A stretch of DNA of 11,445 bases from the NCBI GenBank assembly GCA_001914195.1, contig MKYF01000049.1, positions 1 to 11,445 of the forward strand, in the 5' to 3' direction. This stretch comes from Streptococcus mitis (GTDB lineage Bacteria; Bacillota; Bacilli; Lactobacillales; Streptococcaceae). Under the pieces are notes generated by a model. That model saw only the letters and a program-made list of their open reading frames with translations. It was not told the DNA's origin and did not search any database. Position numbers and translations under genes: made by a program. How positions within the stretch are numbered: position 1 is the stretch's first letter; each line of letters starts with the position of its first letter. Of the stretch, positions 7,224 through 11,445 are shown piece by piece.

Positions 7224-7368
7224 GTTATTCAGTAGAACACAACAAAAAACTGCAAGTATAACTCAAGGGGATGAGATAGGGACTTGCAGTTTCATGTAAA
7301 TATTTTGTTATTCTATTGTTTAGGTTCTTTTCTATTTAGCACCATTCTGAGTGGTGCTTTTTATTTTT
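7224..7368 (+). ncRNA. Structured small RNA of about 140 nt, unknown family
   Basis: A consensus promoter feeds a stretch whose plus-strand ATGs are followed at once by stops. Three stacked stems can form: CAGTAGAA (7230-7237) with TTCTATTG (7311-7318), including one G-U pair; AACAAAA (7241-7247) with TTTTGTT (7303-7309); and AACTGCAAGT (7248-7257) with ACTTGCAGTT (7282-7291), ten perfect pairs. The apical loop holds CTCA/TGAG around AGGGGA, leaving a G-rich, Shine-Dalgarno-like loop exposed. An 11-nt bulge (7292-7302) lies on the 3' side. A factor-independent terminator at 7338-7368 ends it. It matches no RNA family I can name. The minus-strand gene at 7413 points toward it without an obvious terminator, so read-through would be antisense to it. 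Confidence 0.75.
7338..7368 (+). terminator. Factor-independent terminator of the small RNA
   Basis: AGCACCA and TGGTGCT form a perfect 7-bp stem with a 7-base loop, followed by TTTTTATTTTT. It would end the small RNA and any read-through from the 376-aa gene. On the minus strand the hairpin is followed by AAATAG, so it does not serve the convergent gene well. Confidence 0.9.
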
Positions 7369-7412
7369 CGCTTTTGTTATACTACCTATTTTTTCTCTAA
7401 GAAATATGCTGC

Positions 7413-7856
7413 TTAATGTTGAATGCGACTAAGATATTCTGCATAAGTCATTTTAACTTGTTGCTTTTCTCCCGTGCAAACATCAATAACGGTAACATTA
7501 ACAATGTCTTGAGGATTTGGCTCTTTAGGGGATGAGTATTGATTTTGGTTAGTTTGTATTGCTATTATATTTTCAATCTCATGCTTTGTCTCAGATAAAT
7601 CTTTTGAAATATTGTTACTTAAATCATTGTTATCTTGTGTAATACTTTTAAGTTCTTCAATCGCTTTATCTGGATTTCCTGCAAGAGTATCTCCAAATTC
7701 TTTGACTTCTTTGGGAACGATTGCTATTTTATACGCTTCTAACTTATTTATACTATCATGAATAACATTTGGAGCGTTAACTAAATTAAAAGGTAAACAA
7801 ATTATATTAAGACCAGTATAAACATAGGCAAAAATTTTTTTATTATCTTTTGGCAT
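7413..7856 (-). CDS. Unrecognised 147-aa protein
   Basis: Starts MPKDNKKIFAYVYTG at an ATG six bases after GGAGG; an upstream in-frame ATG at 7871 carries that GGAGG directly after it and has no site of its own. The first 40 residues contain a moderately hydrophobic stretch (IFAYVYTGLNIICLPFNLV) that may be a weak membrane or lipid contact. The middle (about 60-105) is a polar, acidic probable coiled coil with ITQDNNDLSNNISKDLSETK and KHEIENI. The C-terminal 30 residues (DIVNVTVIDVCTGEKQQVKM) look like a small beta unit. No family recognised. The gene is AT-richer than its neighbours and has its own promoter at 7956-7984, so it may be a later arrival. Confidence 0.65.
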   Translation of the reverse strand: MPKDNKKIFAYVYTGLNIICLPFNLVNAPNVIHDSINKLEAYKIAIVPKEVKEFGDTLAGNPDKAIEELKSITQDNNDLSNNISKDLSETKHEIENIIAIQTNQNQYSSPKEPNPQDIVNVTVIDVCTGEKQQVKMTYAEYLSRIQH

Positions 7857-7955
7857 ATTTGATTCCTCCATAAATTATTGTGAAATAAATTGTGGCGAAA
7901 TTGGAAAATAGTCAAACAAGAACCCTGAAATAGAATAATTTTTATTTACAGTAAT

Positions 7956-7984
7956 ATTATACAAAGAAGTAGGAGATTTTTCAA
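7956..7984 (-). promoter_or_regulatory. Promoter of the 147-aa gene
   Basis: On the minus strand TTGAAA is followed after exactly 17 bp by TATAAT, with the gene start about 100 bases downstream. Only one base departs from consensus. Confidence 0.7.
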
Positions 7985-8018
7985 AAGATTTCTTATTTTA
8001 CTATTTATCGAGGTGTAA

Positions 8019-8219
8019 TCTATAGTAAAATATTTCTCTGGGTCAACATTAACAGGAGAATTTTTATTCTTTGAAAGAGCAAACACTTTTAGCTATTATA
8101 TAAAGCAATGGGAAGAACAATTTGAAGTATTTGACCTGATTAATAATGGCGCAACAACAAATGAATACGTTTTTTTGTTGACTGTCTCTCGCACATTACA
8201 GAACAAAGGAACTGACTAA
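8019..8219 (+). pseudogene. Start-less coding remnant of 66 codons
   Basis: The frame is open from just after a TAA at 8016 to a TAA at 8217. The middle looks like real protein: TGEFLFFERANTFSYYI, then KQWEEQFEVFDLI, then EYVFLLTVSRTLQNKGTD. It has no ATG, GTG or TTG near its 5' end and no ribosome binding site. Upstream, another frame (KISYFTIYRGVIYS) stays open into this region, which would fit a frameshift. A terminator follows 35 bp after the stop. I read it as the 3' end of a broken gene of unknown family. It could also be a chance open frame, though the composition argues for past coding use. Confidence 0.45.
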
Positions 8220-8253
8220 AATGGCAATTCTACCACATTGTAACCCCCCAAGC

Positions 8254-8279
8254 CCCACCCTAGTGGGTCTTTTTTATTT
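8254..8279 (+). terminator. Factor-independent terminator
   Basis: CCCAC and GTGGG pair around CCTA, followed by TCTTTTTTATTT. It closes the remnant at 8019-8219, which suggests that remnant once ended a transcribed gene, and it insulates the recombinase gene downstream. Confidence 0.8.
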
Positions 8280-8308
8280 CGTTAATTTTTCTCTAAAATA
8301 TAACTACC

Positions 8309-8317
8309 TGCTACAAT
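8309..8317 (+). promoter_or_regulatory. Extended -10 promoter of the small serine recombinase
   Basis: TGCTACAAT is an extended -10 with one mismatch to TATAAT, lying 20 bases before the TTG start. No clear -35 is visible. The short leader leaves just enough room for the AAGGAAAGGAG ribosome binding site. Confidence 0.5.
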
Positions 8318-8336
8318 AGTAAGGAAAGGAGAAATT

Positions 8337-8981
8337 TTGACAAATCATCACAAGAACAAATTAGAAAATATCAAAACCATAACTATCGGCTATGCTCGTG
8401 TCAGTTCAACAGATAATCGGCAAGAATTGGGGTTATCTGTTCAAAAAGAGGCGCTCAGCTTTTGCGACAAGCTCTATATCGAGAAAGACTCTGGTGGAAA
8501 TCAGGAGCGAAAACAACTTGACAAAGCTTTAAAAATGGCGAAAAAATATGCCCAGCAAGGTGTTAAAACAAATTTTATCGTATATAAATTAGATAGGCTT
8601 ACCAGAAAAATGCTTCACCTCTCTGCTATTATTGAAGATTTAACCAAACATGGTATTCATCTTCAATCTATTCATGAAAATATTGAAACAGATTCTTTAA
8701 CTGGAAAATTCTTTTGTTTGATGTTGGGTTATGTGGCAGAATGGGAGCTTCAAGCTATTTCTGAACGCACTAAAGACGGACTCCGTAAAGCGAAAGAAAA
8801 AGGCGTGAAACTTGGCAACAAAGGAATAGCGAAAGATAAAGAAAAGCAAATTATTGCACAATACCAGCAAAAAGAAATGTCCGTTCGAAATATTGCGAAT
8901 CAGCTGAACATTTCCACCGCAACCATATATAATGTGTTAAGGCGCAATAGTATTCAAATAAATAGAAAAAATCACCTATAA
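8337..8981 (+). CDS. Small serine recombinase (resolvase/invertase family)
   Basis: A 214-aa site-specific recombinase that cuts DNA through a serine and resolves or inverts segments between its sites. The catalytic domain has IGYARVSSTDNRQELGLS with Arg21 and nucleophile Ser23, KLDRLTR with Asp86, Arg87 and Arg90, and the conserved TDSLTGKFFCLMLGYVAEWE, then ERTKDGLRKAKEKGVKLG before the linker. A helix-turn-helix follows at about 181-203 (MSVRNIANQLNISTATIYNV). The start is TTG with AAAGGAG five bases upstream; no in-frame ATG precedes the catalytic Arg and Ser, so TTG is well supported. Two 28-bp dyad sites typical of this family's targets lie 47 and 162 bp downstream. It is not paralogous in length or domains to the large recombinase at 82-1770, so it belongs to a separate system or to maintenance of this one. 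Confidence 0.95.
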   Translation: MTNHHKNKLENIKTITIGYARVSSTDNRQELGLSVQKEALSFCDKLYIEKDSGGNQERKQLDKALKMAKKYAQQGVKTNFIVYKLDRLTRKMLHLSAIIEDLTKHGIHLQSIHENIETDSLTGKFFCLMLGYVAEWELQAISERTKDGLRKAKEKGVKLGNKGIAKDKEKQIIAQYQQKEMSVRNIANQLNISTATIYNVLRRNSIQINRKNHL

Positions 8982-8985
8982 TTGA

Positions 8986-9014
8986 TTGACAAATCCTTAG
9001 AAAAATAGTACATT
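8986..9014 (+). promoter_or_regulatory. Promoter firing into the recombination-site array
   Basis: TTGACA at 8986-8991 is a perfect -35 and TACATT at 9009-9014 is a four-of-six -10, with exactly 17 bp between. It starts just after the small recombinase stop. A transcript from about 9021 would cross the first dyad site and reach the 20-bp hairpin terminator, giving an RNA of about 115 nt, or extend into the operon at 9232. Confidence 0.6.
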
Positions 9015-9027
9015 AAACCTATCAACA

Positions 9028-9055
9028 GTTTTAGCAAACGGTCGTTTGTTAAAAC
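9028..9055 (+). repeat. Dyad site 1, candidate serine recombinase crossover site (centre GT)
   Basis: Two 13-bp arms, GTTTTAGCAAACG and CGTTTGTTAAAAC, are inverted copies with one mismatch, separated by exactly two bases, GT. Serine recombinases of the resolvase/invertase family cut crossover sites of this plan (arms of about 12-13 bp around a 2-bp overlap). It sits 47 bp after such a gene. I place it on the plus strand by its GT centre. Confidence 0.65.
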
Positions 9056-9081
9056 AATCAAAGTTATCAATAAAAATATTT

Positions 9082-9138
9082 AAAATGCTGATTTAATAAG
9101 GTTTTAGTTACCTTGTTGAATTGGCATTTTTATTTTTT
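9082..9138 (+). terminator. 20-bp-stem hairpin with T-tail between the two dyad sites
   Basis: Left arm 9082-9101 and right arm 9111-9130 pair over all 20 positions around the loop TTTTAGTTA, followed by ATTTTTTC. Four of the pairs are G-U when read as plus-strand RNA and would be A-C mismatches in minus-strand RNA, so the structure is kept for plus-strand transcripts. It would terminate the small recombinase mRNA or the RNA from 8986. The loop edge carries GTTTTAGTTA (9101-9110), an isolated copy of the dyad-arm sequence. Confidence 0.75.
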
Positions 9139-9142
9139 CATT

Positions 9143-9170
9143 GTTTTAGTTGACGACCGTTAACTAAAAC
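9143..9170 (-). repeat. Dyad site 2, inverted relative to site 1 (centre AC)
   Basis: Arms GTTTTAGTTGACG and CGTTAACTAAAAC are inverted copies with one mismatch around the two bases AC; flanking TT and AA extend the dyad to 9141-9172. The arms share GTTTTA at the outside and ACG at the inside with site 1. The centre AC is the reverse complement of GT, so the site points the opposite way. The centre-to-centre distance to site 1 is 115 bp. Confidence 0.65.
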
Positions 9171-9173
9171 AAG

Positions 9174-9205
9174 CTCAACCCCTATTGTAGCAGGGATTTT
9201 TTGAG
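9174..9205 (+). terminator. Weak hairpin with T-run ahead of the envelope operon
   Basis: CCCT (9180-9183) pairs with AGGG (9192-9195) and is followed by ATTTTTT. CTCAA at 9174 can also pair with TTGAG at 9201, giving a longer, looser hairpin. It lies 27 bases ahead of the 130-aa gene, so it could attenuate entry into that operon. The short stem makes this uncertain. Confidence 0.35.
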
Positions 9206-9231
9206 TGAAAAATAAAAAATGGAGGTTCTTT

Positions 9232-9624
9232 ATGGGACTTAACGACTTAAAAGCCGATTCAGTTGAGGTGACAACCAAACTTTCGGTTTCTGATATTGGC
9301 GTGATTCTTCAAGAAATTTGCGCCGAATGGAAAACAACTCCAGAAGCTATTCAGAGCAGTTCGGGTGCATTAGCTGATTTTGACGATAGAGCTGATATAG
9401 AAATCGTCATTAAAGGTAAAGCTGGCTTATTCTCTCCGCAATTTTATGCAGTTCAGGTTTATGTTTACCAACTTGAGAATGAATGCGGTCTTCAGCTCAT
9501 TGCTTTAGGTGATTCTGGATTTTCGAAAATGTGGTATGGTCTTAATGGCGCGATAAAAATGTCTGAAAGCATTAAACGCCGTGACGCCATTGTAGAACGA
9601 ATTATGCAATATAGTTCAAGATAG
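9232..9624 (+). CDS. Unrecognised 130-aa soluble protein, first gene of a small operon
   Basis: Starts MGLNDLKADSVEVTTKLSV at an ATG seven bases after GGAGG; an in-frame GTG at 9205 has no such site. It has no signal peptide or membrane span. The pattern alternates helix (SVSDIGVILQEICAEW) and strands (DIEIVIKGKAG, FYAVQVYVYQLE, LQLIALGD), suggesting a compact alpha/beta fold of about 120 residues, with a charged C-terminal helix (SESIKRRDAIVERIMQ). It is followed 18 bp later by the 56-aa gene and is probably co-transcribed with the lipoproteins. No family recognised. A strong promoter of its own is not visible; read-through from 8986 or initiation near site 2 are options. Confidence 0.75.
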   Translation: MGLNDLKADSVEVTTKLSVSDIGVILQEICAEWKTTPEAIQSSSGALADFDDRADIEIVIKGKAGLFSPQFYAVQVYVYQLENECGLQLIALGDSGFSKMWYGLNGAIKMSESIKRRDAIVERIMQYSSR

Positions 9625-9642
9625 AATAGAAAGAGGTTTAAA

Positions 9643-9813
9643 ATGAGTACTCGTTTAAATCAAAAAGTAGTTCGTGGTGAATTGGTTGAGGTTATTGAAA
9701 GCTCAGGTGGTTTTCTTGGCGGAATTGAATATCAATTAGTCGTTGGTGGGAAGATTAAAGAACAATCCAAAGACCTTAGCTATATTCTTAGTGCCTTTGA
9801 TAGATATTGGTAA
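9643..9813 (+). CDS. Small 56-aa conserved-looking protein
   Basis: Starts MSTRLNQKVVRGELVEVIES and ends SKDLSYILSAFDRYW. The ATG follows AAGAGG by seven bases and the gene is 18 bp after the 130-aa gene, so it fits the operon. The short strands (KVVRGELVEVIES, GIEYQLVVGGKIKEQ) suggest a small beta barrel or sheet, followed by a short helix. It overlaps no other good frame. The next gene starts 19 bp later. No named family recognised and no function proposed; the case for its being real rests on the ribosome binding site, spacing and protein-like composition. Confidence 0.7.
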   Translation: MSTRLNQKVVRGELVEVIESSGGFLGGIEYQLVVGGKIKEQSKDLSYILSAFDRYW

Positions 9814-9832
9814 TTTATTAGAAAGAGTATCG

Positions 9833-10288
9833 ATGAAGAGAAGGTTATTTTTCTCATTTATAATTTTACTGTCATGTATTATGCTTTTAGGTTGTAGTTC
9901 CCCTAAGAACTTCACAGGTAAATGGAAGACCGATATCTTTGACCAAGGAAGTGTTAGAGAAGATGGAGCGAAAATCGCAGGTAAAGCAACTGGACAAGCC
10001 GACCTTGCTTCAATTATCTCTAAATATATTCATTGGAATGCTACTATGGAGATAAAAAAAGACGGAACTTTAACAATGGACAACGGAGAAACTTTCTCCG
10101 CCAAATGGCATCAAGAAGGCGACAAAATTGTAATTGAAGGAAAAAATATTTCCGGAATTGCAACCCTGTCCGATGACCAAAAGACTTTATATTTCGAAAA
10201 TAAGCCATTAAATGATAATTCTGATAACCAGAATGGTTTTATGATTGGAGAAAATTCGTTAAAGTTTGAATTTAAAAAGGTAGAATAA
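9833..10288 (+). CDS. Lipoprotein, lipocalin-like beta domain
   Basis: A 151-aa protein starting MKRRLFFSFIILLSCIMLLG with Cys21: a type II signal peptide with lipobox LLGC, so the mature protein would be lipid-anchored outside the cell membrane. The mature part begins NFTGKWKTD and has repeated strands (ATMEIKKDGTLTMDNGE, FSAKWHQEGDKIVIEG, ATLSDDQKTLYFE), the pattern of small lipocalin-like or META-like extracytoplasmic beta domains; that is a resemblance of style, not a family match. The ATG is chosen because the signal peptide begins there; the site AAAGAG is weak, and the frame is open to 9743 without a better start. Its stop overlaps the next ATG by one base. Confidence 0.85.
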   Translation: MKRRLFFSFIILLSCIMLLGCSSPKNFTGKWKTDIFDQGSVREDGAKIAGKATGQADLASIISKYIHWNATMEIKKDGTLTMDNGETFSAKWHQEGDKIVIEGKNISGIATLSDDQKTLYFENKPLNDNSDNQNGFMIGENSLKFEFKKVE

Positions 10289-10677
10289 TGATGAAAAAAT
10301 TAGGAATTGTGATTACATGCTTAGTGATGATTCTGTTACTTGTTTCTTGTGCAAATAAGAGAAAGGATTTGGTTTTATCGAATTTTCCAAGTGTTCAGAA
10401 TGAGCTAACCGAAAAAGACTTGGTTAAGGCGGTTGGAGCACCACACGAGAAGTCCTCTTCTCTTAGCGATGTTACCCAGCTATATGAAAAATTACTAAAA
10501 ATGGACTTATCTAGTAGTGAATCAATCCTGTCTCAGAAATCAAATTGGACTGTGGGAATAAATGGTATCATTACAGACTACTACGTATACAAATTAAAAG
10601 ACGGTAAATCAGTGATTGCTTTTCTTAGTAAAGGAAAGGTTGTTGCAATTACAAGAAAAGGTATTGATTACGAGTAA
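10288..10677 (+). CDS. Second lipoprotein, 129 aa
   Basis: Starts MMKKLGIVITCLVMILLLVS with Cys21, giving lipobox LVSC. The mature protein has LVLSNFPSVQNELTEKDLVK, then AVGAPHEK: a short helix, then a Gly-Ala-Pro turn, as in small SmpA-like lipoproteins of streptococci. It ends in strands SVIAFLSKGKVVAITRKG. The first ATG shares its A with the previous stop (TAATG), so translation is coupled; a second ATG follows immediately and fits the AAAAGG site as well. The function is unknown. The pairing with the lipoprotein before it suggests the two act together at the cell surface. Confidence 0.8.
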   Translation: MMKKLGIVITCLVMILLLVSCANKRKDLVLSNFPSVQNELTEKDLVKAVGAPHEKSSSLSDVTQLYEKLLKMDLSSSESILSQKSNWTVGINGIITDYYVYKLKDGKSVIAFLSKGKVVAITRKGIDYE

Positions 10678-10695
10678 TGTAAAAGGTGGATTAAT

Positions 10696-11028
10696 ATGAA
10701 AAATAGCATTAAAATTCGGTTGGCAATTATAACAATAGCTATCATTGGGTTTCTATTTTATGGATTTAGAGATAATGGTTCAGTGATTTATTACGGGCAA
10801 AGCTACACAGCAGGTTCCGTATTTAATCCTGATTCTTATCTCTCAGCTGGGCTATTTAAATCCGCAGGCAAAGAGATAAACAAACTGGTTTCGAAAAAGC
10901 GTGGAAGTAGCCTTACAGGTGTGATGGTCTCTGTTGTGGTTGGTGGAATTACTTTTTTCACACTTTGGCAAGATGACGATTTTAAAGATATTTTAGTAGA
11001 AGCAAGAAAACAAGGAGAAAATAATTAA
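10696..11028 (+). CDS. Two-span membrane protein, 110 aa
   Basis: Starts MKNSIKIRLAIITIAIIGFL. One span covers about residues 7-23 and a second about 73-89 (GVMVSVVVGGITFFTLW). Between them is a 50-residue section with Gly-Tyr-Ser content (SVIYYGQSYTAGSVFNPDSY), probably extracytoplasmic. A short acidic-basic tail (DDDFKDILVEARKQGENN) follows. The ATG has AAAGGTGG six bases upstream and lies 18 bp after the second lipoprotein. No family recognised. Its place suggests a partner of the two lipoproteins. Confidence 0.75.
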   Translation: MKNSIKIRLAIITIAIIGFLFYGFRDNGSVIYYGQSYTAGSVFNPDSYLSAGLFKSAGKEINKLVSKKRGSSLTGVMVSVVVGGITFFTLWQDDDFKDILVEARKQGENN

Positions 11029-11029
11029 A

Positions 11030-11212
11030 ATGGCTAATTTGGATAATTACTTGATTTTGGTTTTTATTGCAGTAACTGGAATTCTTATCGCTATTCAATT
11101 CGCAGGCGAGCGTTTTGCAGATTGGCTAACAGATTTAACCGAGCAATTCTTTTCAAAAAGCTTGGATAAGCACGAAGAAAAACGCAGAATGGAAAGAGAG
11201 GAAGATAAATAA
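11030..11212 (+). CDS. Single-span membrane protein with charged tail, 60 aa
   Basis: Starts MANLDNYLILVFIAVTGILI. One span (about 7-24) is followed by an amphipathic, then highly charged helix (FADWLTDLTEQFF, then KHEEKRRMEREEDK). It begins two bases after the previous stop, and the site GGAG is 12 bases before the ATG, longer than usual, so it may depend on coupling. It is the last intact gene of the operon. Function unknown. Confidence 0.65.
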   Translation: MANLDNYLILVFIAVTGILIAIQFAGERFADWLTDLTEQFFSKSLDKHEEKRRMEREEDK

Positions 11213-11346
11213 GTTAAGGAGTTACGGTCTAGTTATATTACCAGATAAAACTAAGATTATCTTCTCTTCTTCAAATCTAAGGTATCTAGCGAAAAAAACA
11301 ATATTTATATTTGACGAATAATAGAAAAAAAGACGGCTCATTTTTT
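11213..11346. other. Gene-free tail between the operon and the IS element
   Basis: A short frame on the plus strand (LRSYGLVILPDKTKIIFSS, then a stop at about 11323) is open but has no start codon or spacing to support it. It might be the end of a broken gene. Nothing else was seen apart from AT-rich sequence. Confidence 0.35.
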
Positions 11347-11357
11347 GGAGTCTACTG

Positions 11358-11384
11358 AAAAAGTCATCAAATTGATGGCTTTTT
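11358..11384 (+). terminator. Hairpin inside the IS end
   Basis: AAAAAGTCATCAA and TTGATGGCTTTTT pair with one G-U across a tight turn, followed by TTTGTT. It would stop outside transcripts from entering the transposase gene, a common device at IS ends. Confidence 0.6.
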
Positions 11385-11410
11385 TGTTATACTAGAGATG
11401 AGGTGAGATG

Positions 11411-11445
11411 ATGCTTGATAATCAGTTAACTATGGATGTCAGTCC
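11411..11445 (+). CDS. N-terminus of an IS1182-like transposase, partial
   Basis: Only MLDNQLTMDVS plus one base pair of the next codon is present. The start resembles streptococcal IS1182-family transposases as I remember them. GAGGT lies six bases before the ATG at 11411; an adjacent in-frame ATG at 11408 is too close to it. The rest lies beyond the window, so no catalytic residue can be seen. Confidence 0.45.
   Translation, partial: MLDNQLTMDVS

Larger units (their letters stand above)
11347..11445 (+). mobile_element. Left end of an IS1182-like insertion sequence, truncated by the window
   Basis: A probable terminal sequence GGAGTCTACTGAAAAAG at 11347 is followed by a hairpin and a transposase start. 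The boundary is inferred from the position of the repeat-like sequence. The other end is outside the window, so terminal repeats and target duplication cannot be checked. Confidence 0.5.

Noticed and set aside
7224..7340. Type I toxin peptide gene
   Set aside because: Every plus-strand ATG in the transcript is followed within a codon or two by a stop.
7224..7368. tracrRNA, because the terminator resembles the end of Cas9 tracrRNAs
   Set aside because: Only the generic GCACC-type terminator stem is similar; there is no anti-repeat, repeat array or cas gene.
7224..7368. Retron RNA or AbiF-associated RNA
   Set aside because: No reverse transcriptase is present, and the neighbouring 376-aa protein lacks the Abi_2-type Arg/His signature.
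9028..9170. GTTTTAG...AAAAC repeats as a CRISPR array
   Set aside because: The ends look like type II CRISPR repeats, but there are only two copies, in opposite orientation, each a near-perfect dyad, with a hairpin between and no cas gene.
8982..9231. tRNA or other known RNA gene in the intergenic stretch
   Set aside because: No cloverleaf-like pairing; the dyads and hairpin account for the structure seen.
9743..9832. N-terminal extension of the first lipoprotein
   Set aside because: It overlaps the 56-aa gene and would bury the signal peptide; the lipobox demands the start at 9833.
1..11445. Matching direct repeats marking both ends of the element
   Set aside because: I compared the left flank (1-100) with the right-hand regions and found only five- or six-base matches such as GGCTC, too short to call attachment sites.

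Overview
The window is AT-rich, low-GC Firmicutes DNA. Its AGGAGG-type ribosome binding sites, promoter style and the start of an IS1182-like transposase at the right edge suggest a Streptococcus or a close relative. No housekeeping gene is present, so the whole window looks like accessory, mobile DNA.

Region A (about 40-6000, all minus strand) is the core of an integrative and mobilizable element. Reading leftward from about 5.9 kb it holds: two small unknown proteins (86 and 66 aa); a small two-span membrane protein; a VirD4/TraG-like coupling ATPase; a replication-relaxation family protein; a 55-aa TnpW-family peptide; and a large TnpX/TndX-type serine recombinase. The recombinase would excise and insert the element. 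The ATPase and the replication-relaxation protein would prepare DNA for transfer through a helper conjugation apparatus. No canonical relaxase and no mating-pair genes are present here.

Region B (about 5.95-7.4 kb) starts with a divergent control region carrying a 28-bp near-perfect palindrome. Next come an unrecognised 376-aa gene on the plus strand and a consensus promoter driving what looks like a structured non-coding RNA of about 140 nt with its own terminator.

Region C (about 7.4-8.3 kb) holds an unrecognised 147-aa gene on the minus strand and a start-less 66-codon coding remnant. It is the one clear patch of decayed or foreign DNA.

Region D (8.3-9.2 kb) holds a small resolvase/invertase with a TTG start. 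Just downstream are two 28-bp dyad sites with 13-bp arms and central dinucleotides GT and AC, in opposite orientation. They flank a 20-bp-stem hairpin. This looks like a serine recombinase site array, either an inversion switch or a res-like complex, with a promoter firing into it.

Region E (9.2-11.2 kb) is a tightly packed plus-strand operon of small proteins: 130 aa, 56 aa, two lipoproteins and two small membrane proteins. It looks like an envelope module of unknown job. After a short gene-free tail, an IS1182-like element begins at about 11.35 kb and runs off the window.

The most unusual parts are the recombinase site array with an RNA-type hairpin between the sites (8986-9172), the structured RNA beside the 376-aa gene (7189-7368), and a mobilization module whose only visible DNA-processing candidate is the replication-relaxation protein.
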